The notes: generated by a model not told the origin, from the letters alone. Positions 17,390 to 27,168 are shown, numbered from the stretch's first letter. The stretch is 43,864 bases of DNA from Desulfobacteraceae bacterium (GCA_011390435.1 JAABSK010000001.1:1-43864), one strand, 5' to 3'. Translations and numbers: made by a program.

Positions 17390-19123
17390 TCAGTTCTGAT
17401 CAAAATAAACAGGGGTCCAGTACATCTTTTCCACCAGCTGATTGAGGCGGGCTTCATCATTTTGGTGCTGAAATGATGAAAATACTCCGTCATTCTGGGT
17501 TACGCCGGCGGAAATGGCTTCAGCACCCACTTTTTTTGCCACCTCAATCGATACGGCTTTCAACTGATCCAGTGGCGGGCACAGAATACCATCCAACAGA
17601 TCAGCCTCGCTGATAAAGCCGGCAACGGCATGGGCTGCCGCAGAAAAAAAGGTTGGCAGAACCCTGGTGGCACCCGAGGCGATCACCCCGAGACCCACGC
17701 CGGGAAAGACAAACGCATTGTTCATCTGGCCAATGCGATACGCTTTGTTGTTGAATGAAACCGGGTTGAATGGTGAGCCGGTTGCCACAAGGGCTTTTCC
17801 GTCACTCCATGCATAAACGTCAGATGGGATGGCTTCCGCTTTGGTGGTGGGATTGCTCAAAGGCAGAATCACCGGTCTGGGGGTGTTTTTCCCCACAGCC
17901 TGGACAATTTCCTTGGTAAAGCAGCCGGGCTGGCCTGATGTTCCAATGAGAACCGTTACCTTTTCGTTGATGATGGCATTGGACAGTGTATTATCCAAAG
18001 GTTTTTTCAACCATTTAAGCCGGCCTGGAGCTTTGGCGAATTTCATTTTATACGGTTCCAGCTGGCGGTCAGAGGTCACAATCCCTCGCGAATCAAGGGT
18101 GAAAATCCTGTCCCGGGCAGCTGTTTCATCCATGCCCTGAACCACCAGTTCCGTCAGGATCTGTTCTGCAATGCCGATTCCACCGGCACCGGCGCCATGG
18201 ACCAGATAGATCTGATCGGTCATCTGTTCCTTTTTGACTTTCATGGCAGCAAGAATTCCTGCCAGAGCAACCGACCCTGTGCCTTGAATATCATCATTAA
18301 ATGAGATCAATTGATTCATGTAGGTATCGCGAACAGAAAACGCTGTCTGTTTTGAAAAATCTTCCCACTGGCACAAGGCATGTGGAAACACTCTTTTAAA
18401 GGCCTGGACAAATTTTTCAATAAAATCGTCATATACTTTCCCTTTCAGTCGTTTTTCACGCCATCCCAGGTAATTGGGATCATTGAGCAGTTCCTCGTTG
18501 TCTGTTCCAACATCCAGCGAAATGGGCAGGCAGTGCCATGGGGCAATCCCGGCTCCCTGGGTATACAGCATGAGTTTTCCAAGGCAGATGGAAATACCAC
18601 CGGCACCCTGATCTCCGATACCAAGGATTCCCTGGTTATCCGTGACAACCGCAATCCGGATGTCCGGATCAGTGTAATGGCGAAGAATTGCTTCTGCTGA
18701 ATCGATGTTTCCCGGATAAAAATGAATTCCATTGGCGCGACGGAACATGGATGAATATTTCTGGCAGGCCAGCCCCACCGTCGGGGTATAGATGATCGGC
18801 AGAAATTTCGTGACATTGCTGGCAATAACGGCATGGGCAAGCACAACATTGCGGTCGTACAGACTGCGCAGATAAATAAACTTTTCAATATCGCTTTCTT
18901 TTTCCTCAATGACTGAAAGTGAATTGCGGATCTGATCCTGGAGTGTTTTTACCCGAGGCGGCAAAAAACCATCCAGATTCAACTTTTTTCGTTCTTCAAG
19001 GGTAAAAGCAGTTCCTTTGGAAATGTTGTTGAATCTGAGCACATCAAACCCGCGTAAATTGATCCGTACACCTGATGTCTGCCCGTATTCGCCGAATTGA
19101 AACTCGTAATGGTTGATTTCCAT
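17390..19123 (-). CDS. Malic enzyme (oxaloacetate-decarboxylating, NAD type)
   Basis: A 577-residue full-length malic enzyme of the large (MaeA/eukaryote-like) class, which converts malate to pyruvate and CO2 with NAD(P)+ reduction. Key blocks: FLPIIYTPTVGLACQKYS, the metal/substrate region ILGIGDQGAGGISICLGK, the QWEDFSKQTAF segment, FNDDIQGTGSVALAG with the metal-binding Asp, and the nucleotide site VHGAGAGGIGIAEQI. The AAGGA ribosome binding site is at usable spacing. It is monocistronic, flanked by a hairpin and by 194 bases before pepA that hold no recognised gene. In a TCA-cycle anaerobe it links C4 acids to pyruvate. Cofactor preference is not certain from sequence. Confidence 0.93.
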   Translation of the reverse strand: MEINHYEFQFGEYGQTSGVRINLRGFDVLRFNNISKGTAFTLEERKKLNLDGFLPPRVKTLQDQIRNSLSVIEEKESDIEKFIYLRSLYDRNVVLAHAVIASNVTKFLPIIYTPTVGLACQKYSSMFRRANGIHFYPGNIDSAEAILRHYTDPDIRIAVVTDNQGILGIGDQGAGGISICLGKLMLYTQGAGIAPWHCLPISLDVGTDNEELLNDPNYLGWREKRLKGKVYDDFIEKFVQAFKRVFPHALCQWEDFSKQTAFSVRDTYMNQLISFNDDIQGTGSVALAGILAAMKVKKEQMTDQIYLVHGAGAGGIGIAEQILTELVVQGMDETAARDRIFTLDSRGIVTSDRQLEPYKMKFAKAPGRLKWLKKPLDNTLSNAIINEKVTVLIGTSGQPGCFTKEIVQAVGKNTPRPVILPLSNPTTKAEAIPSDVYAWSDGKALVATGSPFNPVSFNNKAYRIGQMNNAFVFPGVGLGVIASGATRVLPTFFSAAAHAVAGFISEADLLDGILCPPLDQLKAVSIEVAKKVGAEAISAGVTQNDGVFSSFQHQNDEARLNQLVEKMYWTPVYFDQN

Positions 19124-19317
19124 AGCTAAAATTCCTTAAAATGCCATTTTGGGTGAAATGAAAAACAGTCTTGAACAATCATGTGCGAAAATTATATCAT
19201 AATTTTGTCAGATGGTTAAAAATAAATATGAATCAGTTTTATTTCATAAAAATCATTCATATTGCATGATACTGTTTTGCCACTTGAAACAACAACATCA
19301 GATAAAAAAGGATCCTT

Positions 19318-20847
19318 ATGAAAATCAAACGACCTGCTGTGACCCAAAAACCGGTTGAAACCATTGAAACCGACCTGCTGGTGTATTGCCTGCCTCAGAC
19401 AAAAAAAAAGCCGCCCAAAAGCCCGGATGTGATTCAAGAGTGGGTGAACACCGCTTTTCATCTGGGAGACTTTTCCGGAGAATCATCCCAGCAATGTCTG
19501 CTCTATCCTTCCAAGACACCTGCACTAAACGCCAAACGTGTGTTGCTGGCAGGCCTGGGAGATGTTGAAAAAAATAAAAATCCCTTTGACCAGTTTGAAA
19601 ACCTGAGAAAAACCGGTGGAGATATTGCCAAAGCCTGTGAGAAAACAAAGGCAAAAACCCTGACCATTGTCCTGCCCCAGATTGCATCGATAACTGATCA
19701 AGACCTTGCCCAATACCTCACAGAAGGGATCATACTCGGAGATTATCGATTTACCAAATACAAGAAGAAAAAAAACAGTGAAAAGCCCGATTACACCGGT
19801 ATTAGAACCTTCCAATTTGCAGATACAACTGTGGCAGCATCCCTTCGAAAAGGTGCACTCAAAGGGTATATTGCGGCACAAGCTGCATGGGAGGCAAGGG
19901 AGATGGCCCATGAACCCGGTAACGGCTGGACACCGGAATCCTTTGCCGAGTACGCCAAAAACCTGTCCACAACCTACGGCTTCAAATATACCTGCCTGGA
20001 CAAGGCTGCGATGGAAAAACTTGGCATGGGCGGTATCCTGGGCGTTAATCAGGGATCTGCCACGCCACCGGCAATGGTGATTCTTGAATATCATCCTCCA
20101 AAAGCCACTCAGACGTTGCTGCTGGTGGGTAAAGGCATCACCTTTGATTCCGGCGGCATCAGCCTGAAACCTGGCGCAGGCATGGAAGAGATGAAGTATG
20201 ACATGTGTGGTGGGGCAGCAGTCCTGGCAACCATGAAAGCAGTTGGCGAAGAGAAGCCGGATCTGCGCATCATTGCCATTGTTCCTGCAACCGATAATAT
20301 GCCGGGCGGCAGGGCCATTCATCCGGGAGATATTGTCACCCATTTCAATGGCGTCACCGCAGAGATCGTAAATACAGATGCTGAAGGCCGGATGATACTG
20401 GCAGATGCATTGGCCTATGGCATTCAGACGTTTTCACCAGATGGTGTCATTGATATTGCAACCCTTACCGGCGCGGTCATTATCGGCCTGGGTCATCACC
20501 ATACCGGGCTGGTCAGCAACCATGACCGGTTATCCGAGCAGGTGATTCAGGCAGGAAACCTGGCAGGAGAACCCATATGGCGCCTTCCCCTGACGGATGA
20601 CTATCAAGAACAGATTAAATCCGATATTGCAGATATCAAGAACGTTGGCGGACGGCCTGGCGGAAGTATCACGGCCGCTGCTTATCTGTCCAATTTTGTG
20701 GGAAAAACGCCCTGGGTTCATCTGGATATTGCTGGAACCGCCTGGGATTTTACCAAAAAATCGTATGTCCCCAAAGGGCCTTCCGGTATCGGGGTCAGAA
20801 CGTTTATCACATTGATTCGAAACTGGAAAAAAGAAGGCCTGAAATAA
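19318..20847 (+). CDS. pepA: Leucyl aminopeptidase (M17 family, PepA)
   Basis: A 509-residue cytosolic di-metal aminopeptidase that removes N-terminal residues from peptides. The C-terminal catalytic domain has the metal-binding and catalytic blocks VGKGITFDSGGISLKP (about 270-285), MKYDMCGGAAV and the family signature NTDAEGRM (about 352-359). The N-terminal domain is the variable macro-like domain. Length is normal. AAGGA sits just before the ATG. Monocistronic, with a strong hairpin after the stop that also borders the convergent aconitase gene. Confidence 0.95.
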   Translation: MKIKRPAVTQKPVETIETDLLVYCLPQTKKKPPKSPDVIQEWVNTAFHLGDFSGESSQQCLLYPSKTPALNAKRVLLAGLGDVEKNKNPFDQFENLRKTGGDIAKACEKTKAKTLTIVLPQIASITDQDLAQYLTEGIILGDYRFTKYKKKKNSEKPDYTGIRTFQFADTTVAASLRKGALKGYIAAQAAWEAREMAHEPGNGWTPESFAEYAKNLSTTYGFKYTCLDKAAMEKLGMGGILGVNQGSATPPAMVILEYHPPKATQTLLLVGKGITFDSGGISLKPGAGMEEMKYDMCGGAAVLATMKAVGEEKPDLRIIAIVPATDNMPGGRAIHPGDIVTHFNGVTAEIVNTDAEGRMILADALAYGIQTFSPDGVIDIATLTGAVIIGLGHHHTGLVSNHDRLSEQVIQAGNLAGEPIWRLPLTDDYQEQIKSDIADIKNVGGRPGGSITAAAYLSNFVGKTPWVHLDIAGTAWDFTKKSYVPKGPSGIGVRTFITLIRNWKKEGLK

Positions 20848-20861
20848 ACAGAAACGCATCT

Positions 20862-20901
20862 CTGCTGCCCGGTGCGCAGAAAAAAGCGCTGCGGGCAGCA
20901 G
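20862..20901. terminator. Stem-loop between convergent pepA and acnA
   Basis: Arms CTGCTGCCCG (20862-20871) and CGGGCAGCAG (20892-20901) pair perfectly, with a further inner GCGC/GCGC pairing around an A-rich loop. No T-run. It lies 15 bases after the pepA stop and 10 bases from the acnA stop. Confidence 0.55.
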
Positions 20902-20910
20902 ATGTCTGTG

Positions 20911-23565
20911 TTATGGGGCGGTGATCATCTGCCGCAGCACATAGTGCAGGATGCCGCCGTTTTTGATATAATCCACTTCAATATCTGTATGCAGCTTAAC
21001 CACGACATCAAAAGTGATCTGCCGGTCATTTTTCTCGGCAGTTACCGTCAGCATCCCTTCCGGCTGAATCTGGTCCAGGTTGTTGATGGCAAAGCATTCA
21101 TCACCGGTTAACCCCAGCGCGTCAAAAGAGTCACCCGGTTTGAAAACCAGGGGCAGCACGCCCATGCCCACCAGATTGGCACGGTGGATGCGTTCAAAAG
21201 AAGTGGTGATGACCGCTTTAACACCTAAAAGACTGGTCCCTTTGGCTGCCCAGTCCCGTGAAGAACCAGTGCCGTATTCCGTGCCGCCGAACACCAGCAG
21301 GTCCGTACCTTCTTTACGGTATTTTTCAGCTGCATCAAACACATAAAGCTGTTCTTTTTCAGGAAATTTCACGGTCAATCCACCCACATCAGATACCAGC
21401 TGGTTTTTAATGCGGATATTGGCAAACGTTCCCCGCATCATGACCTCATGATTGCCCCGCCTGGAGCCGTAGGAGTTGAATTCCCAGGGTTTGACGCCAC
21501 TTTCAACCAGATACTGCCCTGCAGGATAATCCACGGGAATCGCACCAGCCGGAGAGATATGGTCTGTGGTGACAGAATCTCCAAGCACCAGCAAAGCCCG
21601 GGCGTTTTTAATCTCTTTGAGTTCAGGTGCTGTCGTGGAAAAATCAGTAAAAAACGGTGGATTGCGAATATAGCTTGATTTTGGATCAAATTGAAAGGTG
21701 GTGCCCTGTGCCACTTCAAGATCCTGCCAGAGCTTGTCGCCGTCAAAAATATGGGCATACTGATCTTTAAAAAAACGTTCATGAACATAGGATTCGACAA
21801 ACTCCGTGATTTCAGAAGAATCCGGCCAGATCTCTTTCATGAAAACAGGTGTACCATCCGGTGACACGCCAACAGGTTCGGTTTCAAAATCAATGTCAAT
21901 TCTGCCGGCAATCGCATAAATCACCACCAGTATCGGCGACATGAGAAAGTTGCCGGTGACATCCTGATGGATACGGGCTTCAAAGTTTCGGTTGCCGGAC
22001 AATACAGAGATCACATCCAGTTGATGGGTTTTGATGGATTCTTCGATAAACGGATCCAGTGGTCCGCTGTTTCCGATACAGGTCATGCAGCCAAACCCGG
22101 TATTGTTAAACCCCAGTTTTTGAAAATCCTCCATAAGACCGGACCCGGTGAGATAATCCATGACCACTCTGGAGCCGGGTGAGAGAGACGGTTTGACATA
22201 CCAGGGAATGGTCAGTCCTTTTTCCACCGCTTTTCGGGCGGCAAGTCCCGCACCGATCATGGTATAGGGGTTGGAAGTGTTGGTGCATGATGTGATGGCG
22301 GCGATCACCACGCTGCCGTTGGTCAGTGCCAGCGGCTGGTTGTCCGGATTGATGGTAATGTCCTTTCGATGGCCCAGATCATAGATCCGTGTGGTTTCCG
22401 CCTTGACTGCCTTAAGGTCCATCCTGTCCTGGGGACGGGATGGGCCTGCAATGGTGGTGCCGATCATGGACAGGTCCACATCCAGGATTTTGGAAAATTT
22501 GAGACGGGTATCATGGGTATTAAAAAATCCACAGGCCCTGCAGTAATCTTCCACCCGCCGGGCAGCGTCTCTTCGATTGGTTTTGTTCAGATACTCCAGC
22601 GTATGTTCATCCACCGGGAAAAATCCCGCAGTTGCCCCGTATTCCGGTGACATGTTGGCAATGGTTGCCCGGTCTGTCAGGGTAAGGCTTTTTAATCCGT
22701 CGCCGGTATACTCAACGATTTTTTCAACCACGTTTTCCTTGCGCAGTAAATTGGTGACAAACAATGCAATATCCGTAGATGTGACATGTTTTTTTTGTTT
22801 TCCGATAAAATTGACCCCAACGATCTCGGGAAGATTCATATAGTAGGGCTGTCCCAGCATGACTGCTTCAGCTTCAATGCCGCCGACCCCCCAGCCTAAA
22901 ACACCCAGAGCGTTGATCATGGTGGTGTGGGAATCTGTCCCCACAAGGGTATCTGGATAGGCGACCCGTCCTTCTGGTGTTTTTTCTGTGGCAACCACCT
23001 GGGCCAGGTATTCAAGGTTGACCTGGTGGCAGATACCAGATTCCGGCGGCACCACTCTGAAATTGTCAAAATTTTTCTGAGCCCATTTTAACAGCTGATA
23101 TCGTTCAATATTTCGTTCATATTCCTTTTGTGCATTCAAAAAAAAGGAATTTTTTTCCTTGAAATGATCCACCTGAATGGAATGATCGATTACCAGATCC
23201 ACCGGCACCAGGGGGTTGATTTTTTCAGGGTCCAGTTTTGCGGCATGAACTGCATCTCTCATGGCTGCAAAATCAACAACCGCAGGAACGCCGGTAAAAT
23301 CCTGCATCAGTACCCGGCCCGGATAAAAGGCAATCAGGTTTGATTCCCCATTGCCATGAAGATAAAAATCCATTGCCGTGGCAATGTCTTCCCATTTTAC
23401 GATGCGGCCATCCATTTTTCGGGCAAGGTTTTCAATCAGCACCCGGGCCGCAAAAGGGAGGCGAAAAACATCTCCTAATCCGGCGGTGGACAATTCTGTG
23501 ATATTGTAAACAATATGGTCCTGGTTGTTCAGGGACATGTGCTGTTTTATACGGTGTTCGGTCAT
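20911..23565 (-). CDS. acnA: Aconitate hydratase AcnA
   Basis: About 884 residues of the AcnA/IRP1 class, interconverting citrate and isocitrate in the TCA cycle through a [4Fe-4S] cluster. Cluster cysteines are in AAITSCTNTSNP (about 427) and FGCMTCIGNSGPL (about 493 and 496). N-terminal LPFAARVLIENLARK and QDFTGVPAVVDFAAMRD are diagnostic, as is the C-terminal GTEYGTGSSRDWAAKG. The frame extends to 23604, but the ATG at 23565 has AGGAG seven bases upstream and fits the family start. It stands alone on the minus strand. AcnA is the stable type, though in obligate anaerobes it is often the only aconitase. Confidence 0.95.
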   Translation of the reverse strand: MTEHRIKQHMSLNNQDHIVYNITELSTAGLGDVFRLPFAARVLIENLARKMDGRIVKWEDIATAMDFYLHGNGESNLIAFYPGRVLMQDFTGVPAVVDFAAMRDAVHAAKLDPEKINPLVPVDLVIDHSIQVDHFKEKNSFFLNAQKEYERNIERYQLLKWAQKNFDNFRVVPPESGICHQVNLEYLAQVVATEKTPEGRVAYPDTLVGTDSHTTMINALGVLGWGVGGIEAEAVMLGQPYYMNLPEIVGVNFIGKQKKHVTSTDIALFVTNLLRKENVVEKIVEYTGDGLKSLTLTDRATIANMSPEYGATAGFFPVDEHTLEYLNKTNRRDAARRVEDYCRACGFFNTHDTRLKFSKILDVDLSMIGTTIAGPSRPQDRMDLKAVKAETTRIYDLGHRKDITINPDNQPLALTNGSVVIAAITSCTNTSNPYTMIGAGLAARKAVEKGLTIPWYVKPSLSPGSRVVMDYLTGSGLMEDFQKLGFNNTGFGCMTCIGNSGPLDPFIEESIKTHQLDVISVLSGNRNFEARIHQDVTGNFLMSPILVVIYAIAGRIDIDFETEPVGVSPDGTPVFMKEIWPDSSEITEFVESYVHERFFKDQYAHIFDGDKLWQDLEVAQGTTFQFDPKSSYIRNPPFFTDFSTTAPELKEIKNARALLVLGDSVTTDHISPAGAIPVDYPAGQYLVESGVKPWEFNSYGSRRGNHEVMMRGTFANIRIKNQLVSDVGGLTVKFPEKEQLYVFDAAEKYRKEGTDLLVFGGTEYGTGSSRDWAAKGTSLLGVKAVITTSFERIHRANLVGMGVLPLVFKPGDSFDALGLTGDECFAINNLDQIQPEGMLTVTAEKNDRQITFDVVVKLHTDIEVDYIKNGGILHYVLRQMITAP

Positions 23566-23637
23566 GCAAAAACTCCTATGGTGATGGGTGACAAAATGAT
23601 CCAACCGGATCGAACGTTTTTTAAACCACCAATCCGG

Positions 23638-24333
23638 TTAATCCAGAAGGGAACTGGATCTGCGTTTTTTCGTGGAAACGGAACTGCCGATGATCCAGCC
23701 GGTAAGCAAGACGCCGACACCGGCAAGAAACCATTTGATCATTGCAGTTCTGTAGCTGTTTTTATGTCTGGCCTGAAGGTCTTCAAGCGCGTTTGATAAT
23801 TCAGTGTTCTGTTTCTGGAGGGTTTTGTTTTCCTGGACGATTCTCTGGATATCACTGGATTGATCAACCAGTGTATCATATTTCAGGCGATTCCGGGCCA
23901 GTTCATTGCCAAGGCGTTCATTTTCATCTAATGCAGTTTTTAATGACAGATTTAATGCTTCGATTTTTTGAAGGTATTCTGCTTCCTTTGAATTCGCTTC
24001 AAGTTTTTCAAGGCGATCCGCAAGGGCCTGGTTTTCTGCTTCCAGTTTTTGGACCTGCAGCGCACTTGGCAAATCAAAGATGATAAATTTTTTATCCACC
24101 CATCCGGTCTCACCAGTCGACAGTTTGACGTGGTAAAAACCGTTTTCCTCTTTCAGTACGGTAACGGCTGTGTTGCTTTTCAATGTTTTTAAAACCGTGT
24201 AGTTGTTCCCAGGGCCGGATCTGAATGTCAGCAGCAGCATGTCGGAAACATAACCGGTTTTTGATAATCCAGATGACGGAAGAACAAGGCTGATCATCAG
24301 AAGCAGCATCATGTGGATAAGCAGTTTACGCAT
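23638..24333 (-). CDS. SH3-domain signal-anchored membrane protein (TIGR04211-like)
   Basis: A 231-residue envelope protein: signal sequence (about 1-24), one bacterial SH3 domain (about 27-88, with RSGPGNNYTVLKTL and GETGWVDKKF), a long coiled coil (about 95-195) and a C-terminal membrane anchor (about 203-221) ending in a basic tail. This order matches the SH3-and-anchor family (YgiM-like). Such SH3 domains usually bind peptidoglycan or peptides; the specific function is unknown. GGAGG lies before the ATG. It is 80 bases from the divergent DAC-like gene and 72 bases from the acnA start; whether it shares a transcript with acnA is unclear. Confidence 0.8.
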   Translation of the reverse strand: MRKLLIHMMLLLMISLVLPSSGLSKTGYVSDMLLLTFRSGPGNNYTVLKTLKSNTAVTVLKEENGFYHVKLSTGETGWVDKKFIIFDLPSALQVQKLEAENQALADRLEKLEANSKEAEYLQKIEALNLSLKTALDENERLGNELARNRLKYDTLVDQSSDIQRIVQENKTLQKQNTELSNALEDLQARHKNSYRTAMIKWFLAGVGVLLTGWIIGSSVSTKKRRSSSLLD

Positions 24334-24413
24334 ATTTTAAATCCTCCGGTAGTTTTTTTTGTTTCAATACCAATCCCAGCCGTATTTTACAATAAAAAAC
24401 TCTTGCCAAGTGG

Positions 24414-25919
24414 ATGTCAACAAGGGTATCAATCAATTTCACTGGTATTAACGATTTATGGGCGGCTTTTTCTTCGATGACCCGGGATTTTTACAAGAAA
24501 TTGTGTATCACCAACATTCTCAACGGCGTTGAAGAAGGGCTGTCAAAATTTTCAAACACCAGCAGAGTGGCCCTGATCTTTGCAGTCGCGCCAACTGATC
24601 CGATCATGATCTTTGATCCCCAGAATATCCTTCGGGAGCATACGTCCAAACTGAAAGAGGTTTTTTATGAGGACGAAGTACAGTGGCGCAAACGGATCTG
24701 TGAAAAGATTCACGGTCAGCCCAATGGATATCTTATTGAGGAAAACGACCTGGCACTGGCTGGCCTGATCTCCTATGGCGGGTGCTGTGAACAGTTTTTC
24801 TTTCAAATGTGGCTGACGGACCATCATCCGGACATGTGTTCGATTCACCCCACAGAACGGTGGCTGGAACAAGCTGCCACGCTGCTGGTACATGATTACG
24901 CTACAGAATCCACTGCCATTCATTCATCGGATTATGTGCTGAAAAACTATGCATTGCAGGCCATTGCAGATCATATTGTGGATGAACGGGAAAAAAATCT
25001 GGGGTTTGACAGCAAGATACTGATTCCACCGGTTTTAAACGATATCCTGAACATCTCCAAAACCCGGGAAGAAGGCGCATGGGCCAGAGGAACGCTTTTG
25101 TTTACCGACCCTCAGCGACTGGATGATCTGGCCTTTATCACCAAAATTCAGAAACATGAACGTCCGGTGATCAGCAATGTAAAACATATCCGCAAACTGC
25201 TGGTGGCTGTTGAAAATTCTGAACGCAAACTGGTGTCTGACGGCTGTTCCATTATTGGAATCACAGATGCAAAACTGCCATCCTATGCTATCAGCGCTGA
25301 ATTCCGTGGGGATCACGGTTTTTTGAAACTGGGTGATGAAAGAATCGCCTCTTTTTTTGACGGCAGTTTCCACTCCACCACCCGGGAGGCCAAAATGGTG
25401 GAGCTGGAAGAACTGCTTCTGGATTCCGGCCTGGAAACTGAGGCCTGGACACTTTTATTCCAGCTGATTACCCATCTGGTGCACAGTGCTGCAGCCGGGC
25501 GGCATGGATGCACCCTGGTCGTTGACCTGAACGCTTCACCCGTAAAGCTTTCCGGACATGTACTGGACCCGGCCTTGAGCCTGATGGACCCCAAGAACAT
25601 GAAACTGGCCTGTTCTTTATTGAAAATTGACGGGGCGATTCATATTACCGCTGATCTGTGTGTCCACGGATTTGGCTGCCTGCTGGACGGGCTGAGCATC
25701 AAATGGGAAAATATGGCCAGGGGTGCCCGGTACAATTCTGCTTTAAGATTTTCTGCAGAGCACAGCAAAGTCATTGTGGTTGTAGTTTCTGCGGACCGTC
25801 CGGTATCGATTATTTACAGTGGAATTGAAATCAATGCCTTCAGCCACTGGAAACCCATGTTCCAGTATACCCCGGAACCGATTGAACTTAAACGCTACTT
25901 AAATGGAGTCATATTATGA
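24414..25919 (+). CDS. Protein with C-terminal DisA_N/DAC (diadenylate cyclase-like) domain
   Basis: A 501-residue protein whose last about 170 residues match the DisA_N nucleotide cyclase fold. A DGA motif lies at 406-408 (KIDGAIHITADL) and a GARYN motif at 437-441, followed by a VIVVVVSADRPVSII strand. The 33-residue DGA-to-R spacing equals that between DGA and RHR in Thermotoga DisA (75 and 108). The RHR triad is RYN here, so activity as a c-di-AMP synthase is uncertain; it may bind nucleotides, make another product or be inactive. Residues 1-330 look like a soluble sensor region; no membrane segments, no DisA DNA-binding domains. The ATG lacks a clear ribosome binding site; a later ATG at 24477 is possible. 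Its stop overlaps the His-rich gene by four bases. Confidence 0.68.
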   Translation: MSTRVSINFTGINDLWAAFSSMTRDFYKKLCITNILNGVEEGLSKFSNTSRVALIFAVAPTDPIMIFDPQNILREHTSKLKEVFYEDEVQWRKRICEKIHGQPNGYLIEENDLALAGLISYGGCCEQFFFQMWLTDHHPDMCSIHPTERWLEQAATLLVHDYATESTAIHSSDYVLKNYALQAIADHIVDEREKNLGFDSKILIPPVLNDILNISKTREEGAWARGTLLFTDPQRLDDLAFITKIQKHERPVISNVKHIRKLLVAVENSERKLVSDGCSIIGITDAKLPSYAISAEFRGDHGFLKLGDERIASFFDGSFHSTTREAKMVELEELLLDSGLETEAWTLLFQLITHLVHSAAAGRHGCTLVVDLNASPVKLSGHVLDPALSLMDPKNMKLACSLLKIDGAIHITADLCVHGFGCLLDGLSIKWENMARGARYNSALRFSAEHSKVIVVVVSADRPVSIIYSGIEINAFSHWKPMFQYTPEPIELKRYLNGVIL

Positions 25920-26209
25920 CACATGACCACCCGCACGATCATTCCCATGATCATGGACACCATCACCATCATGACCATACCCATGAATCTGATCACACCC
26001 ATGAGCTGAGTTTTGAACAGAAACTTGAAAAACTGTTCTCCCACTGGATCGATCACAACGAAAGTCACAAGGAGACCTTTGCCACCTGGGCCAAACGAGC
26101 AGACGAGGCAGGCCTCGGTGAAGTGTCAGTTCAGCTTGACGCTGTGGCAAAGCTGTCCGAAGAGGTGACCGTACGGCTGAAATCTGCTTTAAACGCACTT
26201 CATGGATGA
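25916..26209 (+). CDS. Small His-rich metal-binding protein
   Basis: A 97-residue protein with a His/Asp-rich N-terminus (about residues 2-30, repeating HDH and HTH units) and a helical C-terminal domain with HWIDHNESHKETFATWA, a conserved-looking His-rich helix seen in small proteins of anaerobes. No signal peptide or membrane segment, so cytoplasmic metal binding (Ni, Zn or Co) is likely. It starts inside the stop codon of the DAC-like gene (ATGA), implying translational coupling and a joint role. The end overlaps the convergent transporter gene by 10 bases. Confidence 0.7.
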   Translation: MTHDHPHDHSHDHGHHHHHDHTHESDHTHELSFEQKLEKLFSHWIDHNESHKETFATWAKRADEAGLGEVSVQLDAVAKLSEEVTVRLKSALNALHG

Positions 26210-27078
26210 ATCTTTTTCCGGTACAGCTGGGACAGGAACATGCCTGTCAGCATCAGTGCACACCCGACAATTCCACGGCCGGAAAGGAGTTCATTTAAAA
26301 TGATCCATCCGCCGATTGCGGCAATCAGTGACTCAAGGCTTAAAATGATTGCCGAGTGGGATGCCGGGCTGTTTTTCTGTCCGTAAATCTGAAGAGAGTA
26401 TGCCACTCCCACAGACATCACCCCTCCATACAGCAGGGGCAGGGTTACGGTTAAAACGTCATCCAGCACAAAGCGTTCAAACACAGCAGCCACAGCAAGG
26501 CTGAGCAGAGCACAGATCAGGCATTGCAGAAATGACAGTTTTGCTGTGTTAAACTGGATGGAGAACCGGGCAATGACAATCAGATGAAAGGCAAAGCACA
26601 CAGCAGAAAAAAGTACCAGAACATCCCCCTTGTTGACCTGCATGGTCTGGGTAACGCTGAGCAGGTACATGCCGATGGCTGCCAGAATTGCACCTGCCCA
26701 GGTTGGCAAGGTGGTTTTTTCCTGTTTTAAAAAAAGGTTTAAAAATGGGACGAAGATGACATAAAGCCCGGTGATGAATCCGGCTTTTCCAGCAGTGGTG
26801 TAAACCAGCCCCACCTGCTGCAAAGAGATGCCTGCAAACAGAAAAATGCCAGAGACGATGCTTGAAGAGATCAATCCTGCTTCAGCTTTGAATCGGTTTT
26901 TGTTCTTGCTGAAAATCAGCAAAGGCAACAAAGAGATGCATCCCAGAAAAAACCGTATGGCATTAAATGTAAACGGACCGATGTGATCCATGCCGATTCG
27001 CTGGGCAACAAAGGCAAGGCCCCATATCAGGGCCACAAACAACAGGATAAAATCTGATTTAAACGTGGTTAATTTCAT
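26200..27078 (-). CDS. EamA/DMT-family transporter
   Basis: About 292 residues with ten predicted membrane helices arranged as two EamA repeats, the drug/metabolite transporter superfamily. The first repeat begins DFILLFVALIWGLAFVAQRIG, the usual start of this family; the second ends with a SLESLIAAIGGWIILNE motif. Substrates vary (amino acids, metabolites) and cannot be assigned. A TTG at 27102 would add eight residues; the ATG at 27078 is chosen although neither has a strong ribosome binding site. It overlaps the end of the His-rich gene by 10 bases, tail to tail. Confidence 0.85.
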   Translation of the reverse strand: MKLTTFKSDFILLFVALIWGLAFVAQRIGMDHIGPFTFNAIRFFLGCISLLPLLIFSKNKNRFKAEAGLISSSIVSGIFLFAGISLQQVGLVYTTAGKAGFITGLYVIFVPFLNLFLKQEKTTLPTWAGAILAAIGMYLLSVTQTMQVNKGDVLVLFSAVCFAFHLIVIARFSIQFNTAKLSFLQCLICALLSLAVAAVFERFVLDDVLTVTLPLLYGGVMSVGVAYSLQIYGQKNSPASHSAIILSLESLIAAIGGWIILNELLSGRGIVGCALMLTGMFLSQLYRKKIHP

Positions 27079-27168
27079 GATATTCAATAACCGATTCTGC
27101 AAGTTGGGTTTTTAAAATTAAAACACCCCTTTTAATACTTAAATGAAAGATTCGTCAAGACATTAAAC

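Noticed and set aside
19525..20343. 272-codon open frame on the minus strand
   Set aside because: Lies wholly antisense to pepA, has no ribosome binding site and no recognisable family; a shadow of the codon bias.
25916..26209. Nickel chaperone (HypA/HypB/SlyD type)
   Set aside because: Only the His-rich stretch is shared; no HypB GTPase or SlyD fold and no hydrogenase genes nearby.
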